Below the pieces are notes generated by a model. The model was not told the origin of the DNA, did not search any database, and saw nothing but the letters and a program-made list of their open reading frames with translations. A program made the position numbers and the translations under genes. A stretch of DNA of 64,000 bases from Odontesthes bonariensis (Eukaryota > Chordata > Actinopteri > Atheriniformes > Atherinopsidae): the NCBI RefSeq assembly GCF_027942865.1, contig NC_134510.1, positions 5,056,001 through 5,120,000 of the forward strand, read 5' to 3'. Numbering within the stretch: position 1 is the stretch's first letter; every line of letters begins with the position of its first letter. Shown here in pieces: positions 31,985 to 44,159 of this stretch.

Positions 31985-33535
31985 TCCTTTGATTTACATA
32001 TAAAACAGGTTTTCTAGTACTGCCATATTTCACCTTTGTAATATTGCCAAATTAAAGAAACATCTTGTCTCAGATGCAGAAAAACTGCTCCATGTATTTT
32101 TTAATTCAATCATACTACTGTAATTCTTTATTATTGGGCTGTCCCACATATTCTCTGAAAAGCCTCCAGCTGATCCAAAAAGCTGCAGCCAGAGTTCTGA
32201 TGAGAACTAACAGGAGAGATCATATTTCTCCAGTTTTAGCTTCTCTTCATTGGCTCCCTGTTTTCCTCCTCACATATAAAGTTCTTAATGACAAAGTTCC
32301 ATCATATCCTAAATATCTCATAGTGAAATATTCAGCACTTCTCTCCCAAACTGCAGGTTTACTTGTGGTTCCCAGAGTTTCTAAAAGCAGAATGGGAGGC
32401 AGAGCCTTCACTTATCAGGCCCCTCTATTGTGGAATCAGCTTCCATTTTGGGTTCAGGAAGCAGACACCCTCTCTACCTTTCAGATCAGGCTTAAAACTT
32501 TCCTTTTTGATAAAGCTTATAGTTAGGGATGCCTCAGGTGACCCTGAAACATCCCATAGTTGTCCCATGCTGCTGTGGGCCTCATATGATGCACCTCTCC
32601 TCACTGTGCTTTCTTTCCTCTCCATGTACACGTGACTTTATTGTTGTCATTAACTTGTGTTTCTCTGTCTCAACATGTATATCTGGCCTGGTGTTATGGT
32701 GTTTGTTGTCCCCTCTTTTCTGTCTTCTCAAACCCCAGCTGGTCGAGGCAGATGGCCGCCCTTCCTGAGTCTGGTTTTGATGGAGGTTTCTTTTTGTTAA
32801 AAGGGAGTTTTTCTTTCCACAGTGGCCTTGTGCACACTCAGGACAGGGGATTGGATTGAAGAAAAGTTTAGGTGCAGTCTGTTGGTTTCCTTAGCTGGAA
32901 TGCTGTATTGTCTGATACTTAACAGATGTTCGAAAGAGCATCAGGGACAGTGAGTCCCAGGTAAGAGATGCACATAGTCAAACATAAATATTTTGAGAAA
33001 AATGCATTCCTCAGTTAGTGCGTCCAGGAGAGCTCACCAGATATGTATACATTATATTTTGGCTATGTGCTGGTTGACAGGGACACACAGCATCTTCAGG
33101 GTTACCAAGTAGCCTATGGGAAGGTTTTACCCTACTTAATGCGAGAAGCACCCTCAGTGAAGCAGAGATTGCAGTGGACTTTTGGGCTTTGAAGATCTCT
33201 CCAGATTTGATGCATCAATCTGTAATTCTGATACGGACCTGGTTGGAAATAAAGGTTTTCTGTGTTCGACCAAGTCTGTGTCAGCAGAGTTCTTCCTGTA
33301 CCATCTACACATTGGCTGTTTGAAGGCAACCATCCCTCATACACCTCACTGTTTTTTTTTAATTGGCTTTGTATGTATGAATTAGACTAATTTTGAATTT
33401 AATGAATTGGATTTTATTGGATTGTGATTGTTCTACAATGAATTGGATTAATTATCTTGAATTGGATTGTGTCTTTGAAGTGCCTTGAGATGACATTTGT
33501 TGTGATTTGGCATTGTAGAAATAAAACTGGACTGA
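31985..33535 (+). pseudogene. Old 5'-truncated L2 copy
   Basis: The frame 32065-32526 and the 3'UTR to about 32901 align with the last part of ORF2 and the 3'UTR of the L2 at 47120-51319, but with many substitutions and a deletion in the [12 protein letters not shown] region. The alignment resumes at about 33360 and ends at 33535 with the CTTGAGATGACATTTGTTGT block. Bases 32902-33359 are foreign to L2 and unrecognised, probably an insertion. Confidence 0.85.
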
Positions 33536-34425
33536 ATTGAAATTCAGACACACACACACACATCTTCTTTGGTCTTGCTGAGCTCTGTTGTGCTAATGCA
33601 TTGCTTAGAGAGACAACATAGATATTTGTATAGTACAGTAAAGTACTTGATAGCTGACTGAGGCTGAGAGACAGGTAAGGAGAAATACAGTAAAAGAAAA
33701 AGAAAAACTAGAGGCAGCAGGCAAAGATAACGGCAGATACAAAGTGACAGTCATTATGGCTGCTTGTGTGAGGAGGTGTTGCAAGGCAGGCACCAGAGCA
33801 GACAGGATCAGAAAGTGGCTGAAAGTAGGAATGGTGAGTCACCACAAGGGCTTACACTCAGTAACCACTTCCCCTGTCCTCACTCAGGTTCACTCCATGC
33901 ATGACTAGAATTCAACAGCTCTCATTGTTGTCTGTGGATTTCAGCAAACATGCTGTTTGTTACATTACAGATAAAAGCAGAGAACCCAGTGCAGTCTTGC
34001 ATAAGCCAGTCCACCTTTTTGTACGCTTTAGCAAAAATAGCTTGGTTTAAGACAATCGTTGCGCAATTCTGTAAGACTTCTCTGCGGCTTGGCTAGAATG
34101 ACCATCAGATCATTTATCCTTTGCTGCAAGGATCTTTCATGGCTTACATGGAAAGTGCTTATGATTATGAAGAGACACCTTTAGGATTAATTATATTAAA
34201 AAGTTTCATCATCAGATCTTTGAATTTTAAGGTGAAAAAGGACAAAAGATATTAAGATATAATCAGATTTGGAGTTCAGGGGCGTTTTTTCATAAAAGGA
34301 AATTTTATTTTAACAATATTTTGAGATTAGAATACAACCAAAAGATTGATCAAATACATATATTTTTATTAAGTTTTGTTCATTTTAACTGCACTGAATT
34401 ACAAGTGCGAAAGAAATAGAAGATT
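33536..34425. other. Intergenic DNA, nothing recognised
   Basis: A short (CA)n run near 33548 is the only structure seen. Confidence 0.45.
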
Positions 34426-35065
34426 TGTCAGGATCTGGGTGTTTTTTGTGGTGTTTTTGTATTTAGTTGTTGGTTCTGTTTTTGCTCGGTGCTCTTGGTT
34501 CTTTCTTTATTGGATCAGTCTTTGTTTCACCTTAGTTCTGTTTCTCATAGTATTCAGTTATGTTTAATTTCTCCTTGTGTATTCTTTGTGTTAGTTAGAT
34601 TCATTTTCATAGTTAGAATGCTCTCCCTCGCCCCATGTGCCATCTCTCTCTCTCTCTCTCTCTCCTCAGTCCGTCTCCTGCCCTCTGCTCTCTTCACTCT
34701 CACCTGCAACCTGTTTGTAATCAGCCACCAGTTCCTGCTCCAGTAATAACCTCCCCAGTATATATGTCTTGCCAGTTTTACCACTCCTTGCCGGATTCTC
34801 GTCCTATTCCTCGTCTGAATTCCCCGTATGTATTCCCCGTCTTATTCGTCTCACACCCGTCCTATGTTCCATGGTTTTCCTTGTCAGTCCTTGTCCCGCA
34901 AGTATTCAGTCTGGTTTTGTTATTTTCTTAGTTTTATGCTTAGTTTAGTTTTTCAGTGTTCCAGCCTTGCTGCACCTTTTGTTTATATTTAAAATAAATC
35001 CCTTAACTTCATTTCTGGCTCTTGTCCGTGTCTGCACCTGGGTCCTCCCTTAACGCACCATGACA
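34426..35065 (+). mobile_element. Solo LTR (Gypsy-type), TSD AGATT
   Basis: Starts TGTCAGGATCTGGGTG, ends CGCACCATGACA, and is flanked by the perfect direct repeat AGATT (34421-34425 and 35066-35070). It contains a (CT)n run and an AATAAA near 34992. No internal retroelement sequence is attached, so it is a solo LTR left by LTR-LTR recombination. Confidence 0.9.
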
Positions 35066-35209
35066 AGATTGTTTTAATGTGCATGTCTTCACTGCTGTTA
35101 GAAACATCATAAAGTTATACTATGAGAAAAAGCTGTATGTGATGGAGGGAGGCTTCCTTCTATCTTTTAGTTCTCATAACATTGAGAACTAGTGAGATTG
35201 TTTCTGAAC

Positions 35210-35716
35210 TCATATTTCTGACATGCTTCCAAATAGGGGGTCCATGACAATTTTCGCCTGGTGATCAATGAACTCGACCAGGGTTGAGAACCTTGCACTT
35301 CCTCTTCCCTTCTCTTGAATTTCAAAAGCTGTCACTCTCCACTTCTCACACAGTTTGTAAGGAAGCTTTGAAAGAACAGTCCGCAGATTAGTGGGGTTGT
35401 CCATTTCCTCCATGAACTCTAAATCACCCGTTGTGTTGTTGCAGCCAGTCGGGAACAGTGCATATGCATTAAGAGCTTTACCATCTTCTTGCTTGATGAT
35501 AGGCCAATTCAATGCCTTCTTGATGTAGGCATTCCCTATCTTTAGCTCATTGCCATGGTGTTTCTGCAGCAGCCTTCTATAGCCTTTTTCAGATGGCATA
35601 TGCTCACAGCTACGGACAAGCCCCTGCACTTCACCACCAGTGTACTGTTCCAGGTAATAGAATTTATCTTGATAGGTATCAGCTTTGCTCTCAACAGCAT
35701 GTTCAAATGATCTAAT
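35210..35716 (-). pseudogene. BEL/Pao-like gag, C-terminal part
   Basis: The minus frame encodes YLEQYTGGEVQGLVRSC, KALNAYALFPTGC and VEFIDHQAKIVMDPLFGS, the conserved capsid-like region of BEL/Pao-type gag (DUF1759 family). It stops at 35210 and no pol follows leftward. The N-terminal part is at 58047-59060, separated by the whole of E2. TAAT at 35713-35716 is the target duplication of E2. Confidence 0.8.
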
Positions 35717-36181
35717 TGTAGCAGGCGGTTTTCTGCGTTGTGTTGTGTTGACAAGTGAGACGTACACTGGTGTTGAGTATCGATGGGGCTTTTAATCTTC
35801 AGAATAAAAGAAAAACACACAGGCGTCACACACACCGAGCCTCACTGCAACTCTCCACACTCAGTTCAGAGCTCACACAGCTCTTTTTACCACTGTATAT
35901 TACACAATACTGTATAGCTCATACTGTATCACAGTTAATATGAAGGCAGTGTGCTTTATAAAACAAAATTCCAAATGAAATGAAAATGCATTAAATATTT
36001 CCCACTTCTCTCAGTGTAAAAAAATAAATCATTTCACCCACATTAACACATTTTTTTTATAGTGGAAAAATATATATTTTGAAAAGAACATGAGCTGAAC
36101 CAACATACCTTCAGAATAAAGGAAAAACACACAGGCGTCACACACACCGGGCCACACTGCAACTCTCCACAGTAAAGCTTC
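35717..36181 (-). repeat. E2 3' LTR, first part (split by G1)
   Basis: Matches the other LTR (57379-58046) until about 36106. Bases 36107-36181 are extra and repeat an internal segment (TTCAGAATAAA...CTCCACA) found at 35800-35862. The rest of this LTR is at 45785-46307. Confidence 0.85.
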
Positions 36182-36612
36182 TGTCATGGGGCCAAAGCCA
36201 AAATAAGGAAAAGACTCAAAAGCAGATTTCACCAGGGCAACACAAGTTTATTAATGAGGCTGGGAGGGCGCTGAGAAGAAGTAACCTGGGCTGGAACTGT
36301 ATGGAGATGATATATGAGAGAGAATGAGTTCAGGTACATCCAATCCAGATAAATCCAAAAACAGAAGAGTGAGGTTATCTTACAGTCTGAGAGGGGAGTC
36401 CATCCATAGGAGGGGAAGTACTGAGATCGGCTGGCTGGGTAGGAGAATCTGGAGTCGTAGGAGGGTGAGCAGGCAGGGAGAACCAGGTGAGTATTCTGAA
36501 GGAATGGAGGCTGGTGTGTTGAAGGATCCAAGCTGGAACCGAGAGGAGAGTCCAGGAACTGGGTGCAGGAATCTTGCTGTGGGAAGCGAAGAAGGTGTTA
36601 GAGAAAATATGG
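36182..36612 (-). repeat. G1 3' LTR, truncated
   Basis: Colinear without gaps with 45125-45555 of the 5' LTR. The LTR beginning (about 224 bp), the polypurine tract and the integrase end are deleted. The junction at about 36613 shows the short direct repeat CATATGCCATATGCC. Confidence 0.9.
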
Positions 36613-37864
36613 CATATGCCATATGCCAGTCTTCCTCCAGCTCGGGGAAAAGGGGTGGTTGGTAACTCAGAGAACTCTCGAAGGGGGACTGACCGGTGGC
36701 TTCTGAAGTCAAGGAATTGTGGGCATACTTAGTTGTTGGCTCCAGGAGGAGGGATCCTTGGTGGTGACACACCTGAGAGCTGCTTCCAATTCCTGGTTGA
36801 GGCGCTCGGTCTGGCCGTTAGATTGTGGGTGGTACCCCGAGCTGAGTGATACCTTAGCCCCTAAGGAGGTACAAAATGTTTTCCAGACTCGGGGAATAAA
36901 CTGAGAACCCCGGTCAGAAACTATTTCAGAGGGGATACCATGTAGCCTGAAAACATTTTTAACGAGGAACTCTGCAGTTTCTAAGGCAGATGGAAGTTTC
37001 TAAAGAGGAATAAAGTGAGCAGCGAGTGAGAACTATTGTGTGGCCATGGGAAGAAGGTAATCCGGTTACAAAATCGACAGCTATATGAGATCAAGGTCGT
37101 CCAGGAATGGGTAAGGGTTGAAGCAGACCGGCTGGGGGTTGATTACTACTCTTACTGCGGGCACAGACAGCACAAGCCGCTATGTACTCACGGGTGTCAG
37201 CATCCACAGAAGGCCACCAGAAATACCTTTTGAGGAAGGAGATGGTACGTAGGGAACCCGGATGGCAGGTGAATCTGGCTGTGTGTGCCCAGTGGATAAC
37301 TGCAGAACGAGCTGAAACAGGAATATGGCGCCGATTAGGGGGACCGGTTCTTGGATCAGGATCTAAACCGAGACCCTGTTGAATCTCGTCTTCCACCGCC
37401 CAAGTAACCCCCACTACACAGGACCGAGGCAGGATACGATCAGGGTCAGTGGTACCACCTGAAGAAAACTGGCGAGAGAGAGCGTCCGGCTTCACATTTC
37501 TGGTACCTGGGCGGTAAGTTAAAGAAAAGTTGAATCTCCCAAAAAATAGAGCCCAGCAAGCCTGCCTGGAATTAAGCCTTTTGGCATCTCTCAGGTAGAT
37601 CAGATTTTTGTGGTCGGTCCAAACCACAAAAGGCTGTTTGGTGCCTTCAAGCCAGTGCCTCCATTCCTCTAACGCCAGTTTGACAGCCAAGAGTTCTCTG
37701 TTGCCGACGTCATAGTTGCGTTCTGCTGAGGTTAGTTTGCGGGAGAAAAATGCACAAGGATGCATCTTACCTTCCGAATCAGCTCGTTGCGAGAGCACCG
37801 CTCCAACCCCAGAGTCCGAGGCATCCACTTCAACCACAAACTGGCGCTCAGGATCGGGTTGGAT
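36613..37864 (-). pseudogene. G1 RNase H and integrase region
   Basis: The frame 37837-37091 has [14 protein letters not shown] and [10 protein letters not shown] (RNase H), a [10 protein letters not shown] linker and the integrase HHCC zinc-binding block ([13 protein letters not shown] ... CAVCARSK). From 37090 to about 36613 the integrase core is recognisable ([38 protein letters not shown]) but broken by stops and frameshifts, and its C-terminus is deleted. Integration function is lost. Confidence 0.85.
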
Positions 37865-38425
37865 AATTCAATTCAATTCAATTAATTTTTATTTATATAG
37901 CGCCAAATACAACAAATGTCATCTCAAGGCACTTAGATAGTAAGTCCAATTCAAGCCAATTGGAATTCAATTAATTAATAATAATCATAATTCATAAAAT
38001 AATCCAATTCGTTCATATAGAGCCAATTCAAAAACAATTTCCTAGCTAAGAAAACCAACAGATTGCACTGAAAACTTTTTGTTTTTCGGTCCAATCTCCC
38101 GGCCTGAGGCGACTGTGGAGAGAAACCACTCCCTTTTAACAGGAAGAAACCTCTGGCAGAACCAGACTCAGGAAGGGTGGCCATCCGCCTCGGCCAGCTG
38201 GGGTTTGAGAAGACAGAAAGGGGGGGAGGGCCGCAGCAGCGGTGGCACTGTAACACCATTCAAAGGATATCTGTTGGAACAGGTAAACACGAGTTAATGA
38301 CCACAATAATATCACATATACATAAAGAGAGTAAAGTGAGGAAAGGTGTGACAGATGAGGCCCCCCAGCAGTCTAGGCCTATAGCAGCTTAACTATGGGA
38401 TGTTTCAGGATCACCTGAGCCATCC

Positions 38426-41400
38426 CTAACTATAAGCTTTATCAAAAAGGAAAGTTTTAAGCCTGGTCTTAAAAGTGGAAAGGGTGTCTGCTTCCCGGAC
38501 ATTTACTGGCAGCTTATTCCACAATAGAGGGGCCTGATAACTGAAGGCTCTGCCTCCCATTCTACTTTTAGAAACTCTGGGAACCTCAAGTAAACCTGCA
38601 GTTTCGGAACGAAGTGATCTGTTAGGAAAATATCTTACAATAAGATCTTTAAGATATGATGGAGCTCGGTCTTTAAGAGCTTTATATGTAAGGAGAAGAA
38701 TCTTAAATTCTATTCTGAATTTAACAGGGAGCCAATGAAGAGAAGCTAAAACTGGAGAAATATGATCTCTCCTGTTAGTTCTCATCAAAACTCTGGCTGC
38801 AGCATTTTGGATCATTTGAAGGCTTTTCAGAGAATATGTGGGACAGCCCAATAATAAAGAATTACAGTAGTCCAGTCTTGAAGTAACAAATGCATGGAGC
38901 AGTTTTTCTGCATCACTCTGAGACAAGATGTTCCTGATTTTAACAATATTACGAAGGTGAAAGAAGGCAGTCCTAGAAACCTGTTTTATATGCGAGTCAA
39001 ATGATAAGTTCTGGTCAAAAATAACTCCAAGGTTCCTCACTGTAGAACTAGAAGCCAAGGAAATACCATCTAGAGTAACTATATAGCTAGACAATTTCTC
39101 CCTGAAACGCTCAGGTCCAAAGATAACGACTTCAGTTTTGTCTGAATTTAGAAGCAGACAGTTCTGAGTCATCCAGGTCTTTATGTCTTTAAGACATGCT
39201 TGTAGTCTGACCAACCTATTGGGTTCATCTGGTTTTATAGATAAGTACAGCTGAGTATCATCAGCATAGCAATGGAAATTTATGCCATGCTGTCTAATAA
39301 TGTTACCTAATGGAAGCATGTATAAAGTAAAAAGAATCGGTCCAAGCACAGAACCCTGGGGAACTCCATGACTTACTCTGGTGTGTGAGGAAGATTCTTC
39401 ATTTACAAGAACAAACTGAAATCTATCAGATAAATATGACTTAAGCCAGCCTAATGCAGTTCATTTAATTCCAATAACATGTTCAAGTCTGTGTAATAAG
39501 ATACTGTGATCGACCGTATCAAATGCAGCACTGAGATCCAACAGGACAAGCACAGACACAAGTCCGCTATCAGAGGCTAAGAGGAGATCATTGGTAACTT
39601 TCAGCAGTGCTGTTTCTGTGCTATGATGCACTCTGAATCCTGACTGAAACTCTTCAAACAGATTATTTCTGTGTAAATGATCACAAAGCTGAGCTGCAAC
39701 TATTTTTTCAAGAACTTTAGACATAAAAGGGAGATTGGATATAGGTCTATAATGAGCCAACACTTCTGAATCAAGAGTAGGTTTTTTAAGTAAAGGTTTA
39801 ATTACAGCAACCTTAAAAGTCTGAGGTACATATCCTGTCAACAAAGACAGATTGATCAAATCCAATATGGAAGTGTCAATTAATGGGAAAACCTCCTTGA
39901 ACAGTCTGGTTGGGATTGGGTCTAAAACACAAGTTGATGGTTTAGAAGAGACTATTGCTGTTGTTAGTTCAGAGAGATCAACTGGACAGAAGCCGTCTAA
40001 ATACAAATCAGGTTCTAAAGATACTTCTAAAGCTGCTGTACTTGATAATACATCACTGATAATAGTGGGAAGGACTCCATCAATCTTCTCTCTGATAGAA
40101 ACAATTTTATTAATAAAGAAGCTCATGAAATCATCACTGCTGAGAGTTAAAGGAATAACTGGCTCAGCAGAGCTCGGACTCTTAGTCAGACTGGCTACAG
40201 TGCTGAAAAGAAACCTGGGATTATTCTTATTCTCTTCTATCAATGATGAATAATAAGCAGTTCTAGCTTTACGAAGGGCTTTCTTATACATTGTTAAACT
40301 ATCTTTCCAGACTAACTGAGACTCTTCTAAATTAGAGGAACGCCACTGTCTCTCCAGCTTTCTTGCAGTCTGCTTTTAAGCACGCAGCTGTGAATTATAC
40401 CAAGGAGCCAACCTCTTCTTACTGATTACCTTCCTTTTCAGAGGGGCAACATTGTCCAGTGCTGTACGCATTGAAACTATAGTGCTGTCAACAAGAGAGT
40501 CAAGTGCTGCTGGAGTAAAGTTTAGGTAGTCGTCCTCTGTCATATCTGCACATGGCAGTGAAGAAAAGGATGATGGAATTAATTCTTTAAATCTGGTTAC
40601 AGCATCCTCTGATAGACACCTTCTATACGTAAATTTCTTCTCAGAAACTGTATAGTCAAGTAATGTAAACTCAAAGGTTATCAGAAAATGGTCAGATAAG
40701 ACAGGGTTATGAGGGAACACTGTTAACTGTTCACTCTCAATGCCATAAGTCAGCACAAGATCAAGGGTGTGATTTTAGCAGTGAGTCGGTCTGTGTACAC
40801 TCTGAGAAAATCCAATAGAGTCCAATATAGAATTAAATTTCATATTCAGGCTGTCATTTTCAACATCTACATGAATATTAAAGTCGCCCACTACAATGAC
40901 TTTATCTGTACTCAGCACTAACTGGGATAAAAACTCTGAGAATTCAGACAGAAACTCAGAATAAGGGCCAGGTGGACGATACACAACAACAAACACAAGA
41001 GGTTTCTGGGATTTCCACTTTGCGAGGGAAAAACTGAGAATCAGATATTCAAAAGAGCTCAAACTAATCTTGGGTCTGGGACTGATGAGTAACCCTGATC
41101 TGAAAATAGCTGCCACTCCTCCTCCTCTGCCTGTGGTTCGAGGAACGTGAACATTTAAACAGTCAGAGGGAGTTGCTTCATTAATGCTAACATGATCCTC
41201 CTGCTGCAGCCAGGTTTCTGTAAGACAAAATATATCAATATGATGATCACAAATCAACTCATTGACTAACAGAGACTTCGAAAGGAGAGATCTGATATTC
41301 AGCAAACCATATTTAATAGTTTGATGTTTTTGTTCAGTTAAAGTTTTTGTTTTAATAATTTCTTTTTGCACAAGAGGATTTGCTCCTTTTGTGTTAATCG

Positions 41401-41461
41401 ATTGGGTGGGTAGCAGCAGGTGGGAAGCTGCAGAGAAGTGTGTAAGACTACAACTCTGCAT
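38426..41461 (-). pseudogene. L2 copy 3 ORF2 (endonuclease-reverse transcriptase), broken
   Basis: Frames 41461-40775, 40756-40376, 40291-39461 and 39349-38426 are parts of one ORF2. The endonuclease has [16 protein letters not shown] and SDHFLI. RT has [10 protein letters not shown] and the C-terminal [12 protein letters not shown] and LHWLPV blocks. Compared with copy 4 it gains a stop after RPTHC and a GGA-to-TGA stop near 39457. It shares with copy 4 a TAA in the linker between endonuclease and RT (just after SQLRA, 40376-40378). Confidence 0.9.
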
Positions 41462-41599
41462 CCTGGTCTGAGCCCTGGGTTGTCATGTTTTAGGGTGGCA
41501 AATAAATTCATCCATATTTCTAGAAATGAGAGCTGCTCCTTCCAAAGTGGGATGGATGCCGTCTCTCCTCATCAGACCAGGTTTTCTCCAGAAAGATTG

Positions 41600-42366
41600 C
41601 CAATTATCTATGTAGCCCACATTGTTTGCTGGACACCATCTAGACAACCAGCGATTGTAGGACGACAGCGGCTAAACATGTCATCACTGGTCAGATTTGG
41701 CAGGGGTCCAGAGAAAACTACGGAGTCCGACATTGTTTTGGCAAAATTACACACCGATGCAACATTAATTTTAGTGACCTCCGATTGGCGTAACCGGGTG
41801 TCATTAACGCCGACGTGAATAACTATTTTACCATATTTACGTTTATCCTTAGCCAGCAGTTTTAAATAGGATTCTATGTCGCCCGCTCTGGCCCCTGGAA
41901 TGCATTTGACTATGGCCGCTGGTGTCTCTAATACCACGTTTCTGACTATAGAGCTGCCAATTACCAGGGTTTTGTCCTCAGCGGGTGTGTCGCTGAGTGG
42001 GGAAAATCTGTTTGAAGCGTGGACAGGTCAATGGTGAACAACGGGCTTGACTTTAGAGCTATGCCTCTTCCTGACAGTCACCCAGCCACGTTGTAATCGT
42101 GGCTGCTCAGGTTCTGCTAGGGGGAGGCTAATTGAGCTAGCTACGCTAGGTGGCTCCACACTGGCTAAAGGGACCTGGCTCGCTATCGGTTGATTTTCAA
42201 CAGTGCAGAGCCGAGCTTCCAATTCAGATAACCTCGCCTCCAAAACTACAAAAAGACTACATTTGTTACATGTACCATTATCGCTAAAGGAGGCAGAGGA
42301 GTAACTAAACATCTGACACACGGAGCAGGTGAAAGCAGGAGAAGGAGGAAGAGAACCGGTAGCCAT
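41600..42366 (-). pseudogene. L2 copy 3 ORF1 (zinc finger, SGNH esterase), broken
   Basis: 42366-42028 gives the N-terminus with CSVCQMF ... CNKCSLF (two CX2C pairs) and a short heptad-like helix (LEARLSELEARL). A CGA-to-TGA change ends this part. 41937-41608 continues with an SGNH-type esterase ([14 protein letters not shown]) and is then frameshifted. ORF1 with an esterase domain is known from some CR1/L2-group LINEs, where it is thought to bind lipid or RNA. Confidence 0.85.
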
Positions 42367-42833
42367 GCTACGCTAGAGAACCAGACACACCGTTAAAAAG
42401 TGAGAATAAAGATCTGTAGGAGTGTGTTAGAACAGAACGATAAGCTATAGAGTTTAACTATGCAAAATTGTGTAAGTTATAGATCGAAATAAAGTGATTA
42501 TCAGTACTCCAAGCGGAGCAAGAAATTCCACAGTGCACGAGCAAGGTAACAGGAAGTGATGCAACACGTCTTACCGCAAAGCGTCACAGCGTCAACGACC
42601 TGTTGATCAGATCTGCTCATCTGGATGGGAGCTGAGGTGAAACGGTGCTTGAGGGTAGCGAAGGCTGCCTCCGCCTCAGGAGACCAGTGGAACGGCAGCT
42701 TGGTGGAGGTTAAGCGGGTTAAGGGTGCTGCGACTTGACTATAGCTCCGTATGAAGCGGCGGTTAAAATTGGCGAAGCCCAGAAAACATTGTAACTGTTT
42801 TTGAGAGGCGGGAGTTGGCCATTCTGCAACAGC

Positions 42834-44159
42834 TTAAATTTTGAGGGGATCAGTCTTCACCTGCCCACCCTCAAAAACGTAGCCCAGGAAGGTGACAGAA
42901 GGTTTATGGAAGTCGCATTTCTCTGCCTTTACATAGAGACGATTCTCCAGCAGTCTCTGTAGCACAGCTCGAACATGCTGTTCGTGTTCCTCCAGGGAAG
43001 AAGAGAAAATGAGGATGTCGTCCAGATACACAAACACGAAGATGTTGAGGAAATCTCTTAAGACATCGTTAACCAAATTTTGAAACACTGCTGGGGCGTT
43101 GGTTAAGCCAAAAGGCATCACTAGATATTCAAAATGGCCCAATGGTGTATTGAAGGCAGTTTTCCATTCATCTCCCTTGCGTATATGCACTAAATGATAG
43201 GCGTTTCTGAGATCCAGTTTGGTAAAGATCTTGGATCCTTGTATGGGTTCAAATGCCGAGGTGAGAAGAGGTAAGGGGTATTTATTCTTTATGGTTATCT
43301 CGTTTAGGCCACGATAATCGATGCAGGGGCGAAGGGTCTTATCCTTTTTATCCACAAAGAAAAATCCAGCCCCTACAGGTGAAGAAGATGGACGGATGAT
43401 ACCAGCGGAGAGGGAATCCTTTATATAAGTCTCCATAGCCATCCTTTCGGGACGGGATAAGTTGTAAAGCCGACTGGAAGGTAACGGTGCACCAGGGGGT
43501 AACTCAATGGCGCAGTCGTATGGTCTATGGGGGGGCAAAGAAAGGGCTTTATCTTTGCTGAACACCATAAATAAATCATGATAGGTAGGGGGTATAAACG
43601 AAAGGTCGACTGAATCGTCAGGCTGAGGTGGTGGTTGACCGGAGGAGGGGAAAGCAGATTTTAAGCAGTTGGACAGGCAAAATAAGCTCCAACTCTCAAT
43701 TCTCTGGCCGGCCCAATTGATATGAGGGTTGTGAGCAGCTAGCCAAGGGAAACCTAAAACCACAGGGTTGTTAGCCACTGGAAACAGGAAAAATTCTAGC
43801 TGCTCCTGATGGTTACCAGATACCATAAAGGATATTAATCCAGTCTCATGGGTGATGGTTGCCAGGGAGACACCATCCAGTGCAGAGACAGAAATAGGAT
43901 TAGGTAGGGGAATAATAGGCAGACCCAGTTTTGAGGCCAAACTTGGATCTAAAAGATTTTTCTCAGAACCAGAGTCAACCAGAGCTTGAGTAGCGTGGTT
44001 AATTCTTTCGTAAACCAGAGAGACAGGTAATATAAGGCGAAGAAGATCGGGTAACTTAGTTCCGCCCACCTGTGCCCTCGCAGTTACTGGTGGGCGTGCT
44101 CGTTTGGGCGAATAGGACAGGCGGCGATGAAATGCTTGGGCGAACTGCAATAAAGACAA
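42834..44159 (-). pseudogene. G1 pol: protease and reverse transcriptase
   Basis: Entered from gag by a -1 shift at about 44102-44108. The protease has [12 protein letters not shown] (active-site DSG). RT carries [44 protein letters not shown] and YLDDILIFS (catalytic YxDD). A stop falls just after [12 protein letters not shown] (42834), after which the connection region continues with recognisable blocks to the L2 insertion point at 42622-42626. RNase H resumes at 37864. Confidence 0.88.
44051..44108 (-). promoter_or_regulatory. G1 gag-pol -1 frameshift signal
   Basis: On the minus strand CCCAAAC (44108-44102) lies in gag frame as C CCA AAC, a canonical X XXY YYZ slippery heptamer, 18 nt before the gag stop. 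Five bases later an 8-bp perfect stem CGCCCACC/GGTGGGCG (44096-44089 with 44070-44063) closes an 18-nt loop. Loop bases GTAACT (44087-44082) can pair with AGTTAC (44056-44051), allowing a pseudoknot. The pol frame is -1 relative to gag, as required. Confidence 0.8.

Larger units (their letters stand above)
37865..42621 (-). mobile_element. L2-clade LINE, near full length (copy 3), TSD ATCCA
   Basis: Inserted into G1 pol. ATCCA in element orientation is present at both ends (complement TGGAT at 42622-42626 and 37860-37864). It has a 5'UTR, ORF1, ORF2 and a 3'UTR with an ATTGA-type tail. About 4.76 kb, and its 5' end extends beyond the other copies in this window. Extra stops in ORF1 and ORF2 show that it is inactive. 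Confidence 0.93.

Noticed and set aside
36324..36904. Frames on both strands around 36.3-36.9 kb, with a twin at 45.2-45.7 kb
   Set aside because: They lie in the G1 LTRs and degraded integrase; the duplication is the LTR pair, not a gene pair.
39852..40253. 133-codon plus-strand frame, with a near-identical twin at 48903-49304 on the other strand
   Set aside because: Both are antisense shadows of L2 ORF2; the similarity comes from the two L2 copies.
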